Shown piece after piece: positions 25,201 through 39,900 of a stretch of DNA of 64,000 bases. The stretch covers positions 11,734,038-11,798,037 of the forward strand of contig OZ038322.1 in assembly GCA_964035795.1 (NCBI GenBank), written 5' to 3'. A model generated the notes under the pieces. The model was not told the origin of the DNA. It did no database searches and saw only the letters and a program-made list of their open reading frames with translations. The DNA comes from Pterobdella sp. o SKG-2022 (lineage: Eukaryota; Annelida; Clitellata; Hirudinida; Piscicolidae). The position numbers and the translations under genes are program-made. Each line of letters begins with the position of its first letter. The stretch's first letter is position 1.

Positions 25201-28200
25201 AAATTATAGTGCACTTCCACTTTTCTGATTTATTCTTTTTTTTATGAAAAAACTTTAAGGTGCAAACTTTAATTAATTGAAAACTCTGCTTGTGGTTCGA
25301 ATGATTTTGTAGTGGAATTTCCATAGCACCTTTCCTCTCCATCAATATTATGCAGCCACCTCCCAAGCCGCATCACAAAAGGCTCACTAAAGATGCACAT
25401 AAGAATACAAATTTGGAAGCTTTCTAAAAAGAAAAATAATTAAAATCAAAATAAATTTTGTTTATTAATTTAAAATAACTAAAACTGAACGGAGAACATA
25501 CAAGGGTATTAAGATAGTAAAAAATTATTTTTCTAACACTAGAAATTTTGATGAAATATTGCGAAATGATGTAGCCATGAAAAACTCGTTTGCAAAATGA
25601 ATTAGAATGGCTTGGATATATGCAGAAAAATATTATAAAAAAAATTAAATTAGAAAATAAAATTATTTCAAAACTGTTAAAGGTTTGTTGAAAAATAATA
25701 GAATATTTATAATGAGAAAATGTGTTTGAAAGGAATATACAGAAACAGTATTTGCTGGAAATGTCGCAAGATGGGTGGAAGAGGAAAGGATGCTGAAAAA
25801 TGAATGCGTAAAAAACATATAAGCGAATAAAAAAAGAAATACTATATGGAATATTTAAATGCATGGACAAAACATTGTGAGGAATTTTGTAAGAATAGAA
25901 AAATGGTTAAAGGAATTTTAAAAAAAAAACAAAACAGATTAAGAAGAAGATAGATAAATGAATAGATGGTTAGACAAAAGAATAGAATATTAGTTAGATG
26001 TGAAGCTAAATAAATGGATGCATGGAACAAAAGTGAAACATGGTCAGATGGATGTGTGGATTAGGTAAGGCATAGAGTATTCATAACAAAAAACACAAAA
26101 AATAAATTGTGAAAGTACACAAAAATCTTCGTGCAAAAGTGCATAAAAACATAAGCAGAAAACGAAATTGAGTCATCCACACAGACACACAAATAGATTT
26201 TGCACTGAAAGAAATAAAATATATGAGTATATAATCAGAATTATATTGAGAGGTGAATAAGAAGGTGGAAAAGATATCAAGACAGCATATTAAGAAGCAC
26301 AGAACAGTGCTCTTTTAAGGGATTAAATTGGACAAAACTTCATTTTGATATTCAAAGCACCAAGAAGAGAAATAAATAAGTGGTATAAATTAAAGATTGA
26401 AAGCATGCTTGGTGATGTGCTTGAGAGGTTCAATGGTATACACCACATGTAAATCACTTTTGAATGTGTGCAAATGCACTTTATGAAAAAAATTCAACAT
26501 CAAATGCATTTTTATCAAAACAAACAAAAAATTGAAAATTCAATTTGCTTGGAAAAAGCTGATAAAATACAGAATAAATAAGAGCATAAAACAGGAGAGT
26601 TTTAAAAAAGTGGCAAGAGTGATAATATGGCCGAGACCTCAGCTATTTTTTAAAGCTATTTATTGGCCTTTACTAACCACTTACAACTTCATTGCGTCCA
26701 ACACTCTTCTTTCAAAAACAACCAACTTATTTTACTTTGCGCCAAACTTTCTTGAAGTTGATTATAAATTTTTTAGAAGCTTCTCAGTGTAGTAGGTAGG
26801 TCCTTATGCTCCTTCTAAATGCCATTAAATTTAAATTAACTTTTTTCAATTTGTTTTTTGAAAGGTCCTTGGGTGAGTGTGACATTTAAAAAACATTTCG
26901 AATGTTTTTGAATAATTTGAAAATTCAAAACTTAAATTTTACATTTGCATACAAAGCTCTCAAGTATACTATTCAATTCTCGGCCAAAAAGCTATCTGTT
27001 TATGCCTCTTTTATACCACCTCAATAATAAAACGTGGAAAATTAAAAACATGGCAATAAAGATAGAAGGGTCTATTCACTTTAATGTGTTTAAATTAAGT
27101 TTATAATTCATAATTGAGTTCCCATTCCGTTTTGAGTGTTTTTTTAACAAAATTGTTTTCTGTATTTCCAAACTGGTTTATGTATTTTTATATACTCAAA
27201 ATATTTAATTCAATTCTCCAAATAGAATAAACATTTCTAATCTAATTTTGAAGATGGATGGAGTTAAGGTGGCAAAATGGATAAGAAAATAAGATAAGGT
27301 TGGGAGGTTACATGTACAGGGTGGAGGGTTGAATGGGTAGAAAAATAATACTTATAGGTTTAGAAGGGGGTGGTTGGATGGATGGTGTATAGGTATAAAT
27401 TAATGGGAGAACAGTCGATAAATGGTCTGGGGGTTTCTGGACTATGTAGTGAGTGTAAGATTTGGATGAGTGGTGTATCGGTCAAAAGTTTATGGAAGAG
27501 TTGAGTGGGTGGTAGATGAGAAGATGGTTGAATGTATGCGTGGATAATTAAATGTATAGTTATAATTAAATGCGTCTGTATATGTGTATCATTAATTGTG
27601 TAGATTTATTGCTTAAAACGGTTACACTATGAATAACTAATATTTTTAAAAAATCCTAAAAGTCTTAAGAACTTGGAAACAATTATTCAAAGTAGATTAA
27701 CTATTTTCTCAAAATAGTAATGACTGAATAAAAAATAGCAAAAATATATTTTCATTTAGAAAAATTTCGAGAAAATTTGGTTTTTGAAATTTGTGAAAGC
27801 GTGTTTATCAATAGTTCTATATAATGTTTCCAAAGACAAATGCTTATATCAATAACAATTATGGTTAGTGTATAAATTGTGAGAAACAACATTCCTGCTC
27901 TTTATTTTTCATTATTTCAATGCAGGTTTCAAAAATTTTATTTAAAAAATTTAATGCTGTAATTAAATTTGTTCTAATACAACTACATCAAGGCAGTTTA
28001 TTTTCATATGGCTGGTATTTGATATGCAGCAATTATTTCTTTGATAAATCATTGTTAACTACAAAAAAATCCATTTTGAAAAAAGCTTTTTCAGAAAAGG
28101 TTGTAAAAAATGGTATTAATCATGCGTTTGCTTGCCTATTATTCAATTAAAGAAAACTTAGCTAATTGAAGCAATTAGCCTTTAATTGCTTAACAGCAAA

Positions 28201-29907
28201 ACATTAGAAATTCCGATGCATCAAAACTCAACCTAAAACCCCAACATACACTCTTACCAATCATTAAACAGACACCCAAACCTAAGCAATTTAAAAGGCA
28301 ACATACAAACCAAGCATCCATCGGAACAGCCATCCATGCATAAGTACCATGCATGCACGCACCTTTAGTACAGTTCTCTACCAGAGTGTCCCATTTGTTA
28401 TGTACACATTTGAGCTTCCACCGCTGGTGAGAATGGCGACAACTTACTTCTAAAACACTGCCATCATCCACGCCATCTCTCAGTCTTTTTATGGAATATA
28501 CTTCTGGAGGGAGGTACAGTCTCGGGCAGCCTATGACTGGGGTGGTGATGTTATGGTGGGTGAGATTAGTTATGATGATATGAGTAATAACTATGATTTG
28601 GTGTTTATGGATTTTTTTAAAACTGTTTGTTGTGAGGTTGACGACAGTGATGTTGAATAAAAAGTTGAAGATGGAGATTCTAAAGAAAACGAGTTGAATT
28701 GAGGTTATGTCGAAGGAAAATGAGCTTGAAAATTATGAATAAACAATCAAATTAATCTTTTGCTAGAACTTAAGCTCGTGGTTTTTAGCGAGCCTATCAG
28801 TAAGACAAAAATTATGCTAGGCACACTGTTTCAATAACTCATGAAGTGGTAATGATTATGAGCATTAATAAATATGGTTGTTAATGATGAGGAGATGAAT
28901 TCAAATGATCACATATTGATATGGAATATCAATTTCTGGCGGGTTTATTTTGTATGTATGTTGCATTCGTAATTACAATGGTGTTAGGCGATGTTGGTGA
29001 TGATTAATATAATAATACTAACAACAAAAAATCAATGTTTAAGAAAACAAAATAATAATGGAGATAATAATTTTAAAAATTTGAAAAAAAAAGTAGTAGT
29101 AGTGGTAGTGGTGGTAGTAGTAGTAGTAGTGGTAGTGGTGGTAGTAGTAGTAGTGGTAGTGGTGGTAGTAGTAGTAGTGGTAGTAGTGGTAGTGGTGGTA
29201 GTGGTAGTACTAGTGGTAGTGTTAGTAATAGTAGCAATAGTAGTAGTAGTAGTGGTAGTGGTGGTAGTAGTAGTAGTGGTAGTGGTGGTAGTAGTAGTAG
29301 TGGTAGTGGTGGTAGTAGTAGTAGTGGTAGTGGTGGTAGTGGTAGTACTAGTGGTAGTGTTAGTAATAATAGCAATAGTAGTAGTAGTAGTAGTAGTAGT
29401 GGTAGTGGTGGTAGTAGTAGTAGTAGTGGTAGTGGTGGTAGTAGTAGTAGTAGTGGTAGTAGTAGTGGTAGTGGTGGTAGTAGTGGTAGTAGTGGTAGTA
29501 GTAGTGGTAGTAGTGGTAGTAGTGGTAGTAGTAGTGGTAGTAGTAGTAAAAGTAGTAGTAGTAGTAGTGGTGGTAGTAGTAGTAGTGGTAGTACTAGTGG
29601 TAGTACTAGTGGTAGTGTTAGTAATAGTAGCAGTAGTAGTAGTAGTAGTGGTAGTGGTGGTAGTAGTAGTAGTAGTGGTAGTAGTAGTAAAAGTAGTAGT
29701 AGTAGTAGTGGTGGTAGTAGTAGTAGTGGTAGTACTAGTGGTAGTGTTAGTAATAGTAGCAGTAGTAGTAGTAGTAGTAGTAGTGGTAGTGGTGGTAGTA
29801 GTGGTAGTAGTGGTAGTAGTAGTGGTAGTAGTAGTAAAAGTAGTAGTAGTAGTAGTGGTGGTAGTAGTAGTAGTGGTAGTACTAGTAGTAGTGTTAGTAA
29901 TAGTAGC

Positions 29908-29951
<44 letters not shown>

Positions 29952-32900
29952 TGGTAGTGGTGGTAGTAGTAGTAGTAGTGGTAGTAGTAGTAAAAGTAGT
30001 AGTAGTAGTAGTGGTAGTACTAGACGTAGTGTTAGTAATAGTAGCAGTAGTAGTAGTAGTAGTAGTAGTGGTAGTAGTAGTAGTAGTAGTGGTGGTAGTA
30101 GTAGTAGTGGTAGTACTAGTGGTAGTGTTAGTAATAGTAGCAGTAGTAGTAGTAGTAGTGGTAGTGGTGGTAGTAGTAGTAGTAGTGGTAGTAGTAGTAA
30201 AAGTAGTAGTAGTAGTAGTGGTGGTAGTAGTAGTAGTGGTAGTACTAGTGGTAGTGTTAGTAATAGTAGCAGTAGTAGTAGTAGTAGTAGTAGTGGTAGT
30301 GGTGGTAGTAGTGGTAGTAGTGGTAGTAGTAGTGGTAGTAGTAGTAAAAGTAGTACTAGTGGTGGTAGTAGTAGTAGTGGTAGTACTACTGGTAGTGTTA
30401 GTAATAGTAGCAGTAGTAGTAGTAGTAGTAGTAGTGGTAGTGGTGGTAGTAGTAGTAGTAGTGGTAGTAGTAGTAAAAGTAGTAGTAGTAGTAGTGGTAG
30501 TAGTAGTAAAAGTAGTAGTAGTAGTAGTGGTGGTAGTAGTAGTAGTGGTAGTACTAGTGGTAGTGTTAGTAATAGTAGCAGTAGTAGTAGTAGTTGTAGT
30601 GGTAGTGGTGGTAGTAGTAGTAGTAGTAGTAGCAGTAGTAGTAGTAGTAGTTTTAGTGGTAGTAGTGGTAGTAGTAGTAGTAGAAGTGGTAGTGGTGGTA
30701 GTAGTAGTAGTAGCAGTAGTAGTAGTAGTAGTTTTAGTGGTAGTAGTGGTAGTAGTAGTAGTAGAAGTGGTAGTGGTGGTAGTAGTAGTAGTAGTAGCAG
30801 TAGTAGTAGTAGTGGTAGTGGTTGTAGTAGTAGTAGCAGTAGTAGTAGTAGTGGTAGTGGTTGTAGTAGTAGTAGTAGGAGTAGTAGTAGTAGTAGTGGT
30901 AGTAGTAGTAAAAGTTTACATTAGCTCTTTCCGAGTTTCAAATATATCGGCAATTCAAGTGATTTTTTTTATTGTTATTAAGAATCTTAAGGATTATAAC
31001 AAATTCTTGAATATATTTCCTTCTAAATAGAAAAAAGATAATATTATTATGTTTGTTATTATTGTAGACATAATGAAATTATATGTAGTTATAATGGATG
31101 TGAAGTCTTTATATGGGCTTTTATGATATGTATTCAAGCACAAATGGCTGTTTTTATTGCATTAAGTGCCAGATAAAAATGATCCTATTATCTGTTTTTG
31201 TTTATCATTATTTTAACAGAATATGATAACATTATTCGAGTTTTAGTTTTTCGTTCTTTAATTCTGTTGCTCTTTTTGGTTTGTTTACAATGTGTTGGAA
31301 CAATCACCAGTAGAGACATCCTAACTAATGCGTGTTATTCGCATTATATTTGATCGATTCTAAGTTGTCATTGCATCTATTAGATGGGTCTAGATTTAAG
31401 TTTTGAGCCGTTTTTTTCAAACAAGGATTCTTCTATCGTTATAAAACTTAAAAAGGCTGTAAAATAGTGATAAAATCTAATAAAAATCGATAGAAAATAA
31501 AATTACCTGTGTATTTTATGAGAAATGCAAAATGATTGATGTTTTTGTTGTCTTCATCGACATTTTTATTCGAAGCGAGGCTGTTGTATGAGGTGTTCAC
31601 GATGCCGAAGTTTATGGCAACGTCGTTGGAAGCACTCAAAAACACGTGGTTTTTTCTTTTGCCAACAGGACAAAAGATCATTTTGTGTTTTCTGTTGTTT
31701 TTTTCGTGGAAATTACTGTTGACATTGTTGTCAATATCTTGGAATGTCAACGACCATGGACAGTCAAACTGTTGTTTGAGAGCTTGTGGAGTGGGTAGGA
31801 AAGGGTGGTTTGGTGCTTTGGAAGAGAGGGATGAAGGTGCCAATAAATTTTTAAATTGAGATTTTGATGACGATAAAGCTGACGATGAAGCTGACGATGA
31901 ATGAAATAAAGAAAAAGATGAAAAAGAAGAAACAGAAGAAGGTGATGATGATAAATGACGTGGTAATCTCAATAAGGACGAAGAAAATACAGGGAAGGAG
32001 GGATGTAATGAGGAAGGAAATGGACCCAGGCCTGATGAAAACATGAAATTGAATAGTGGTTTGGTTGTTGAACTTTTTGAAATTGTATCGTAAGAAGAAA
32101 ATTGTGTTGTGTGACTGTCGAACTCCCTTGTATTGTTGTGTCTTTTATAGTTGTTTTGTAAGACTGCATTCAAAGTTTTTTTGATTAGTTTAGTTTTATT
32201 TTGACTCTTTTGTTGTTTTAATATGGCAGGAACCATGTGTTTGATTTCTTTTTGTTGTCTCCATTGTATTTGTTGCTGCTTGTTGAGATAGCTTTGAAAT
32301 TGGCTGGGGGCACCATGCTTTGAAATGGGTTGTGGGTTGTAACGGACTCTACTCTGAACCGCTTTGTTTTCTCTCAAATTGTTGAGATTTTTGTTGTTAA
32401 CTGGTTTTTTGTTTGATTGACTTCTCTTCCTTTTGTGAATTTTTTTGATGAAATTGTTGACTGATGGGCCAACTTTTTGAAGCGACGACAGATTGTTATT
32501 GTTCCAATTAAAATCATAGACACTTATATTGATTTTTTGACCAGGAAAAGCTGAGAGTATAACTTGACTGCTTTGACAATCTTTGCTAAAAAAGCTTCTC
32601 GTATCCAAGTAACCACTCGCCTCAGCCACCTTGATGACAAAAGCAGATTCTCTGATTGGACAGGTCTTGTCACGTGGTCTCGTTACTTTGAAAGATATTT
32701 AAAATATTTTTCTTATTTTATACTTTATTTTTGAAAAATCCAAAAAATTAGAAAATAAATATATGAAAAACTTCATTTATTTTCAACTGTTCATATCTCG
32801 AAGGAAGGAAGGCACATTCAACGTACAGTCATTTGTTGAGCGGTTTTGGCAAAGCAATTAATTTTGCGAGTTTATTTCAGGAACATAAAAAAATGTGTTT

Positions 32901-35900
32901 TTGAATGATTTTATGACGTCATGCAAGTGATTAATGATCTTTTGTGCCGGAAATGACAAATCTCTAGAATTGTTGTTTATTTTTCAATTGTTTTAAAGTT
33001 GAAAACTCGTGCATTTAAGTCATCTGCTTCAAAAACTTTCCACCTACATAATTTTCATATTAAATAAAATTTTTATTATACTTTGATAGCACCCTATATA
33101 AAAAGGATTTAATGCAGGCTTTAAATCTTGAGCAAAGATTCAATATAAATCAAGATTATTTTTGTTTAAATATTTTTTCATTGAAAGCTTAAATTTTTTT
33201 TTGTATCTCATAAGCTTTAATTATTTTAAAGTATTAAAGTTGTACAATATATATTCTTCAAAGATTGTCATTCCTATTCGTTATAAACTCGCAGAAAACG
33301 AAAAAAAGCTACACACTGCATACCCTTTATCTACACAACAACACAGCATATTAAACTATCCTACTAAAAACACATTTGAAAACAGTTTTATTGACATCAC
33401 CAAAAATAGAGCACACCTACAAACACACACGCACACACACGTTCACACACACATTCCCAACACCTTTGACACAGTAATATGCAGCTTCCAGATATGTTTT
33501 GTATTCCTCGCTGCAAGGGTTTGCCTTATCCAGTCGTCCATCAGGAATTCTTACGACACACTCTTGCAAGCCTCCGCACCTGCCATCCATCTCCCCCAGC
33601 ACATCTCCATAGCATGCCAGCTGACCCATCCCTCTGCGAACACACCTTCCGAGCTGCGTTGGTGGGTTGCTTGACATGAAAATTAGTTGAAATAATCTGA
33701 TCGAAAAAGTTTATACAAGTATTTTCATATTTTTTATTATTTCGCGTGTGAGAACTTTGTTTTGACGAAAAATTTAATAAATTGTTTAGAAAAGAGTTTA
33801 AAATTGGGTGCAGTAAAAATTAGTTTTAAGGCAGAACTCTTTGTTGGCGTCTCTGAAGACTGAGTGCAAAAAACCTTTTAAAATCAATGCATAGCTCTAA
33901 ATTTAGTCTCAAAATTTATAAAACCCACAGAATTTTTAGACAAAAAAATTTATGTTTCAGTTAAAATGCGTTGTGTAGCTTTTTCACAACCTCGCGTTTA
34001 AAAGCCTTGGTGCAACTCAATTAATCGAACCTTTTTTCTACCGTAAAGTGCTGAAGTCATCACTACCACTTCGTTGGTCGAACAACTCGCTTTGAACGTT
34101 TCCGTCTCACAGTAGTCGTGTTTTTCTGTGAATTCATCAATTAAATACGATGATTAAAAAGAGGAAAATTTCAGTGGTGGTAACAGTGGAATACTTTTTA
34201 GAAATTCAATAAATCTACCAGAGTAGATTTCTGTATCGAAAAATCTTGATAATTGTTTTGTGTTATTAAAGAAGAAGCAGTGAGGAAAAGATGATAGAGG
34301 AGATGTTTTGAGATGCTCGATGTGTGATCATGTGCTCATGTGAGTGATCTCTTTATTAATAAATTTATTTAACTTTTGATTAATTTAATTTCACGCCATT
34401 CAAAAGACTAGTTTAACAAGCTATACAAGTCACTTTTGTCGTTAAAAACAGAAAGGGCGTTATAAAAAAACAATTTTAATTAGGTGTTGTTTGCAATATG
34501 GCGTTAGCATTTGAAGAGTGCCGACCAGCTTGAAAGAATGAAGATTTTATTTAGAAAAAGAATGTATAAAAGCTTTTATTCTGTTAACTCAGGCTAACCA
34601 TAAAAAGAGTTTGAGAACCGTTTCATGCCATTAAAGAGTTTTGAATTTTTATTTTTTTAATTGATTTTTCTGAAAAACGTCATTCCATACAAACAAATTT
34701 CGAGCATTTTGTAATGATTTGGTGTTATAGATGTAGTTACCTATCTCTTCATTGGGCCACTCATTACAATCTGAAAACGACAAAGTGAAGATATTGAGAA
34801 CCACCTTAAAAAGGCTCTAAAACAAGCCGATCAACAATGTGCTGAGAAATGAACAACAAAGAGCTGAGATAAGCTGAAATGCTTCTGGGAAATGACAAAA
34901 AGAAGATTTGGAGAAGTCGTAAAATAAGGAAACTATGTTGAGTTTTACATAACGACCAAAAAACGATGTGAAAGAAAATGGGAAAAAATTATCACAAAAA
35001 CAAAATCAAGAGTATAGTAATTATCTTCTGAAAGACTAACAAATTTGAGCAAACTAACGTTAAAACCTCAATAGCCTTGCTAAATGGCATAATAAACATT
35101 GAAAAATTAAATTTGAGAGTCTTCTCAATCTAGAAAAAGAAGCAATTTAAAAAAAAATGAGGTTGTGAGGGGAGGGAAGGGGGGTTGTTATACTGGGTGG
35201 GTTACATTTATGTAGAAAGTATTTGGAACCTTGATGGGTTTCTTGCTCTTATTCCTTCGTTAATAATTGTGTTTCTAACATGGCACTTTTATTTAAATCT
35301 TGTTTTTTATTCTTCCATCTTTCCCATTTGTGTTCAAAATAAAAATAAACAACTTAAAAAAAAACTTCACGTGATTTTAATAAACAAAAAAACTTCATCG
35401 TCTGAAAGCCAAGACTTTTTCGTTTTGTATTGATTGTCCTTTGATTATCCTTGTTTATTAAGATTATAGAAAAAATGTATAAAAAAACAAAAACCTTTAA
35501 AAAAACGAAAAAAATTGTGATTGAAACAAAGAATACAAGGCAGTTGAATGAGGAAAACTCTTAAGTGTTTACAAAGAAATGAGTTTGTGAATGTGTTTCA
35601 GTACGATAATATTTTATTTTCTCAAAAGAAGCAATGAATAAACGACGGAGAAGGCCAGTGTTGAAAAAGGGGGTGGAATATCGGATGGATGGGGGTTAAT
35701 GAAACGGTCATACTGAGCAATAATCAGTCAAAAATCTTTTGTTTAAACTAATTATTCGCTGTTTTAATTTTGAGTTTCTACAATGGTGCAGCGTTAAGAA
35801 TCATTGGAAGAAATTTAAGATCATTTCGTTTTTATATATTAATAACGACACTCATGATAATGATGGTGGTGTGATAACAATAATAATAAAATTTTGTCGT

Positions 35901-36922
35901 TGTTGTTTTTATTATGCACATTACCATTCATCTTATTTGCACATTTCCGCTCAAATGGAATATGTTATGCAATTTCATTCATCCATTTCTCCATCAATCA
36001 TTTTTATTCTTTTTTCTTTGATTTATCTTTTTTCTTTTGTATTATATATTTTTTATATTTAAAATAAACTTTAGAAGTTGTTTCTCTATAAATAAGCGTT
36101 TATTAAACTTTCTGCTTAATAAATCCAATGAAAACTCTTTTTGATGCTAAATTTTTTTTTCAATTTGTTGAACAACGTTTCACTTGAGAATAACTAAGGT
36201 CACATGTTCAAAAAGACACTAAATCGAATAAAGATCAACAAATCGATGTTTTTTGTAACAAAAACAAAATAGCTTCTAGGTTAAATAGGTCGTGACCTAG
36301 ATTGATCCAATCAATTAAGAGGTAGAAAATATACACAACCCCAATCAAAGAGTTTGTTAGAGCTTTTTGAAATTCACAAAATTCTTTTTTCGGAGTTTTT
36401 ATTGTCTCGAAAAATTTTTAAGTTTACTTCTAAAATTTTTTATCATCCTCAAGATCGTTTTTAAATTGTCGTTTAATGATGTGCACGTTATTTTTAATGA
36501 GTGTACAGTGTTCTTCTGCGATTGCCTAATTCAACACTGCCTTTGAAAACAACAACCACTTTTTCTAGCTTAAAAAAATTCTCTAAATCAAAATTTAAAA
36601 TAAATAAAATCGATGAAGAAAAGACTGCGTGAAGAAGACTAATGAAACTATGATGATAATGATCACAACGTTTTCAGTTTGTTTTCCAGATTTAGCAATT
36701 GAAACTTCAAGCTTTGAAGTTGAGACGATGATAGTTTAGTATTTCAAAGTTTATTTTAGAACTCAAAAAATAAAGTTTACTTTATTTGTATGGCTTTTCA
36801 TAATGGACCTTGTGAATTTAAAACTTTCTCAGTTTCCTTTTTAAAGCATAAATCTATTTTTACAACTGTTGAAAATATTTTTGATAAATAGCAATAAAAG
36901 AATTTTTTGAACAGACCATACA

Positions 36923-36957
<35 letters not shown>

Positions 36958-39900
36958 GTTATTATTATTCGTTTAATTTTGATTCATGAAACTTTCGAGC
37001 GAGAAATTTGAAAAATTTCGAACTAGATGAATTCGTTTGTGTATCTGTGAATCGAAAGCATTAATCAGCCGATAAGGGAGGTTATAGTAGTATCTTTCCA
37101 ATGCTGTATTTCATATCTCAACTGTTGGAAATGCTCCTATGTACTTCTGTGCTGACTTCGTATCTTACTTGTTCTTTTTCAGCCATGTTGTTTTATGGGT
37201 GTTCAAAATATAATTATTAGATGTGGCAATAAATTAATTTTGGAAGTTTTACTTTGATAATGCTTTTTGAGGCTGTATCTAAATAGCATCTATGAGTCAT
37301 CGACCCAAGTCATCATAAGCACAAACAAAAAAATGTTCCAAAATTTAAAAAAGCTGGAATTTGACAAATTAATGTGAGGCTGAGTACAGTTATTTTTTAA
37401 AAAAGTTCGCAAAGAATTATTTAAGAAAAATTCTTTTGAAGTTTTCGAAAAATTTTTTGAAGCCATCAATAATCTAACAGCAAATTTCCGTTAAAAAAAC
37501 AAAAAAAATTAAAATGTAAAACAAATTCATCGCTCATGAGATTGACAAACCAGCTTTAAAAACTCAAAAATCCATTTTTCAACCCCGTCCGTTTTATCAA
37601 AATGAGATAACTTTTGCCAATGGATTGATGATGAATGGATAAATGTTTGGATAGAAAGAAATAGAAAAAATAAAAAGATTGACTGACAGATTGATAAATG
37701 AATGAAATGGATGAATGAATAGATAAATAAGTTAACATGGACAAATGCTTATGGGCTTAAATTAAATGGGCTTAGCTAAATGGAAAGAATGGGTTGAAAA
37801 GTTTTATGAGTAAATGATTAATTGATTAGCAAAAGATGGATGAATTGAAAGCTAAAAAATAACTATAGTCAGATACAACAGAAATAAAATATCATCATGA
37901 TGGAATCAAATTCAAATGTTTCGAGAAAAAAATGATGGCTAGATGAATGAATGGATGAATGGATGGATGAATGGATGGATGAATGGATGGATGAATGGAT
38001 GGATGAATGGATGGATGAATGGATGGATGAATGGATGGATGAATGGATGGATGAATGGATGGATGAATGGATGGATGAATGGATGGATGAATGGATGGAT
38101 GAATGGATGGATGAATGGATGGATGAATGGATGGATGAATGGATGGATGAATGGATGGATGAATGGATGGATGAATGGATGGATGAATGGATGGATGAAT
38201 GGATGGATGAATGGATGGATGAATGGATGGATGAATGGATGGATGAATGGATGGATGAATGGATGGATGAATGGATGGATGAATGGATGGATGAATGGAT
38301 GGATGAATGGATGGATGAATGGATGGATGAATGGATGGATGAATGGATGGATGAATGGATGGATGAATGGATGGATGAATGGATGGATGAATGGATGGAT
38401 GAATGGATGGATGAATGGATGGATGAATGGATGGATGAATGGATGGATGAATGGATGGATTGATGGACGGATGGATTGACGGATGGATGGATGGATTGAT
38501 GGATGGATGGATTGATGGATGGATGGATTGATGGATGGATGGATGGATTAATGGATAAAAGAAAAAAAGAATAAAAAAATAAAAAATACTAGAATAAACG
38601 AATAAAAAATTTTTTTACAACAAATACATGGATGGGTGAGTAAACAGATGGATAAAGAGAGGGATGAATGAACGAATGAATAATATTCAACTATCAATCT
38701 GTTTCCGATTGTTTTCTTCTTTTGCGACATTTAAATTCTTCTTCAACGACAATTTTTTTTTTGTTTTCCTGAGATTTAACTTAGAATTTTTTATTTCGTC
38801 AATATTTTTTTTTTTTTAAATATTTCTGCTGATCTATCAATTTTGTTGATGCATATGTTTCGAACGCAATTGCTACAAAATCACGATTTGAAAATAAATT
38901 ATTTCTAAAAACGTGCGTTACATAATCGATCATTCCTAGCAGTATTCATCCACTAATCTCATCCATTATTCCTCACTCCATCCAATGCTTTTATCTCCAC
39001 TCATCCATCCATCAACCAACATATTCTTTTCCACCATTGCATTTGACTTGCATTTAAACAATACAATTTTTAATGTTTATTTCCATTCATTTATTTTTCT
39101 CGATTCATCTTTCCCTATTTGTTAGCACCCACAATTCATCTTGTCATTTATTACCACCCACCATTCAGTCTCCATCCATCTAGCTTCTTATTTATCACTG
39201 TCATCATCATTCCATCCATTGCCACATATCCAAACTTCCATTCATCTTTTCATCCATCCACGTTTTTATCTTTCAAACCATCAATATAATTCATTCCTTC
39301 ACTCATCCTCCATCCATGCATCCGTCCATCACATCATTATTTATTGGTTTATTCAACCCGTTATTTTCGTGCGCATTTATTTATCCATCAATCGATCCAT
39401 AAATTTTCTTATTTCTGGATTTCAAATTTGAACTTTCCAGTGATCAATTTTCTCCCGCCCCTTCACTTCTGATGTCTTTTCTTTATGGCTTTATTAAACT
39501 TTCACATTTCATTTTTCTTATCAGCACACTCAACGACCCTAAAAACAAAATAAATAGAATTTTTCCGCAGACGCAAAGCAGAAAAAACATTAAAAGACGA
39601 ACAGCACACTTAAGTCACACCAACATCATTGCGTCACAACTTCCTTATCTGCCTTCCACATATCATCATGCAAGACACATCCATCTCTCACTATTTCCAT
39701 GCTTGTGTGTGTAGGTTTCCTCCATCAATTGCACTTTTTAGATATTTTTTTTCAATTTCAAGAAAATAATTTACTTAAATGATTTTTCCTTTGCATTTTA
39801 ACGCTGGAAAATAACAAAATTTGGTTTAAAAATTTTTTTTTCATTAATTTAAATTTTTATTTGAAGAGTAAAAGTACTTCGGAAGACTTTTTATGAGGCG

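Noticed and set aside
28991..31030. 679-codon poly-valine reading frame on the plus strand and a poly-leucine/proline frame on the minus strand
   Set aside because: It is the product of the GTA/GTG array with a 3-bp period, which leaves frames open; it lies inside an intron of a gene on the other strand.
37943..38479. 178-codon WMNG and 170-codon WMDE frames
   Set aside because: Both read through the 12-bp minisatellite; the period divisible by three keeps frames open.
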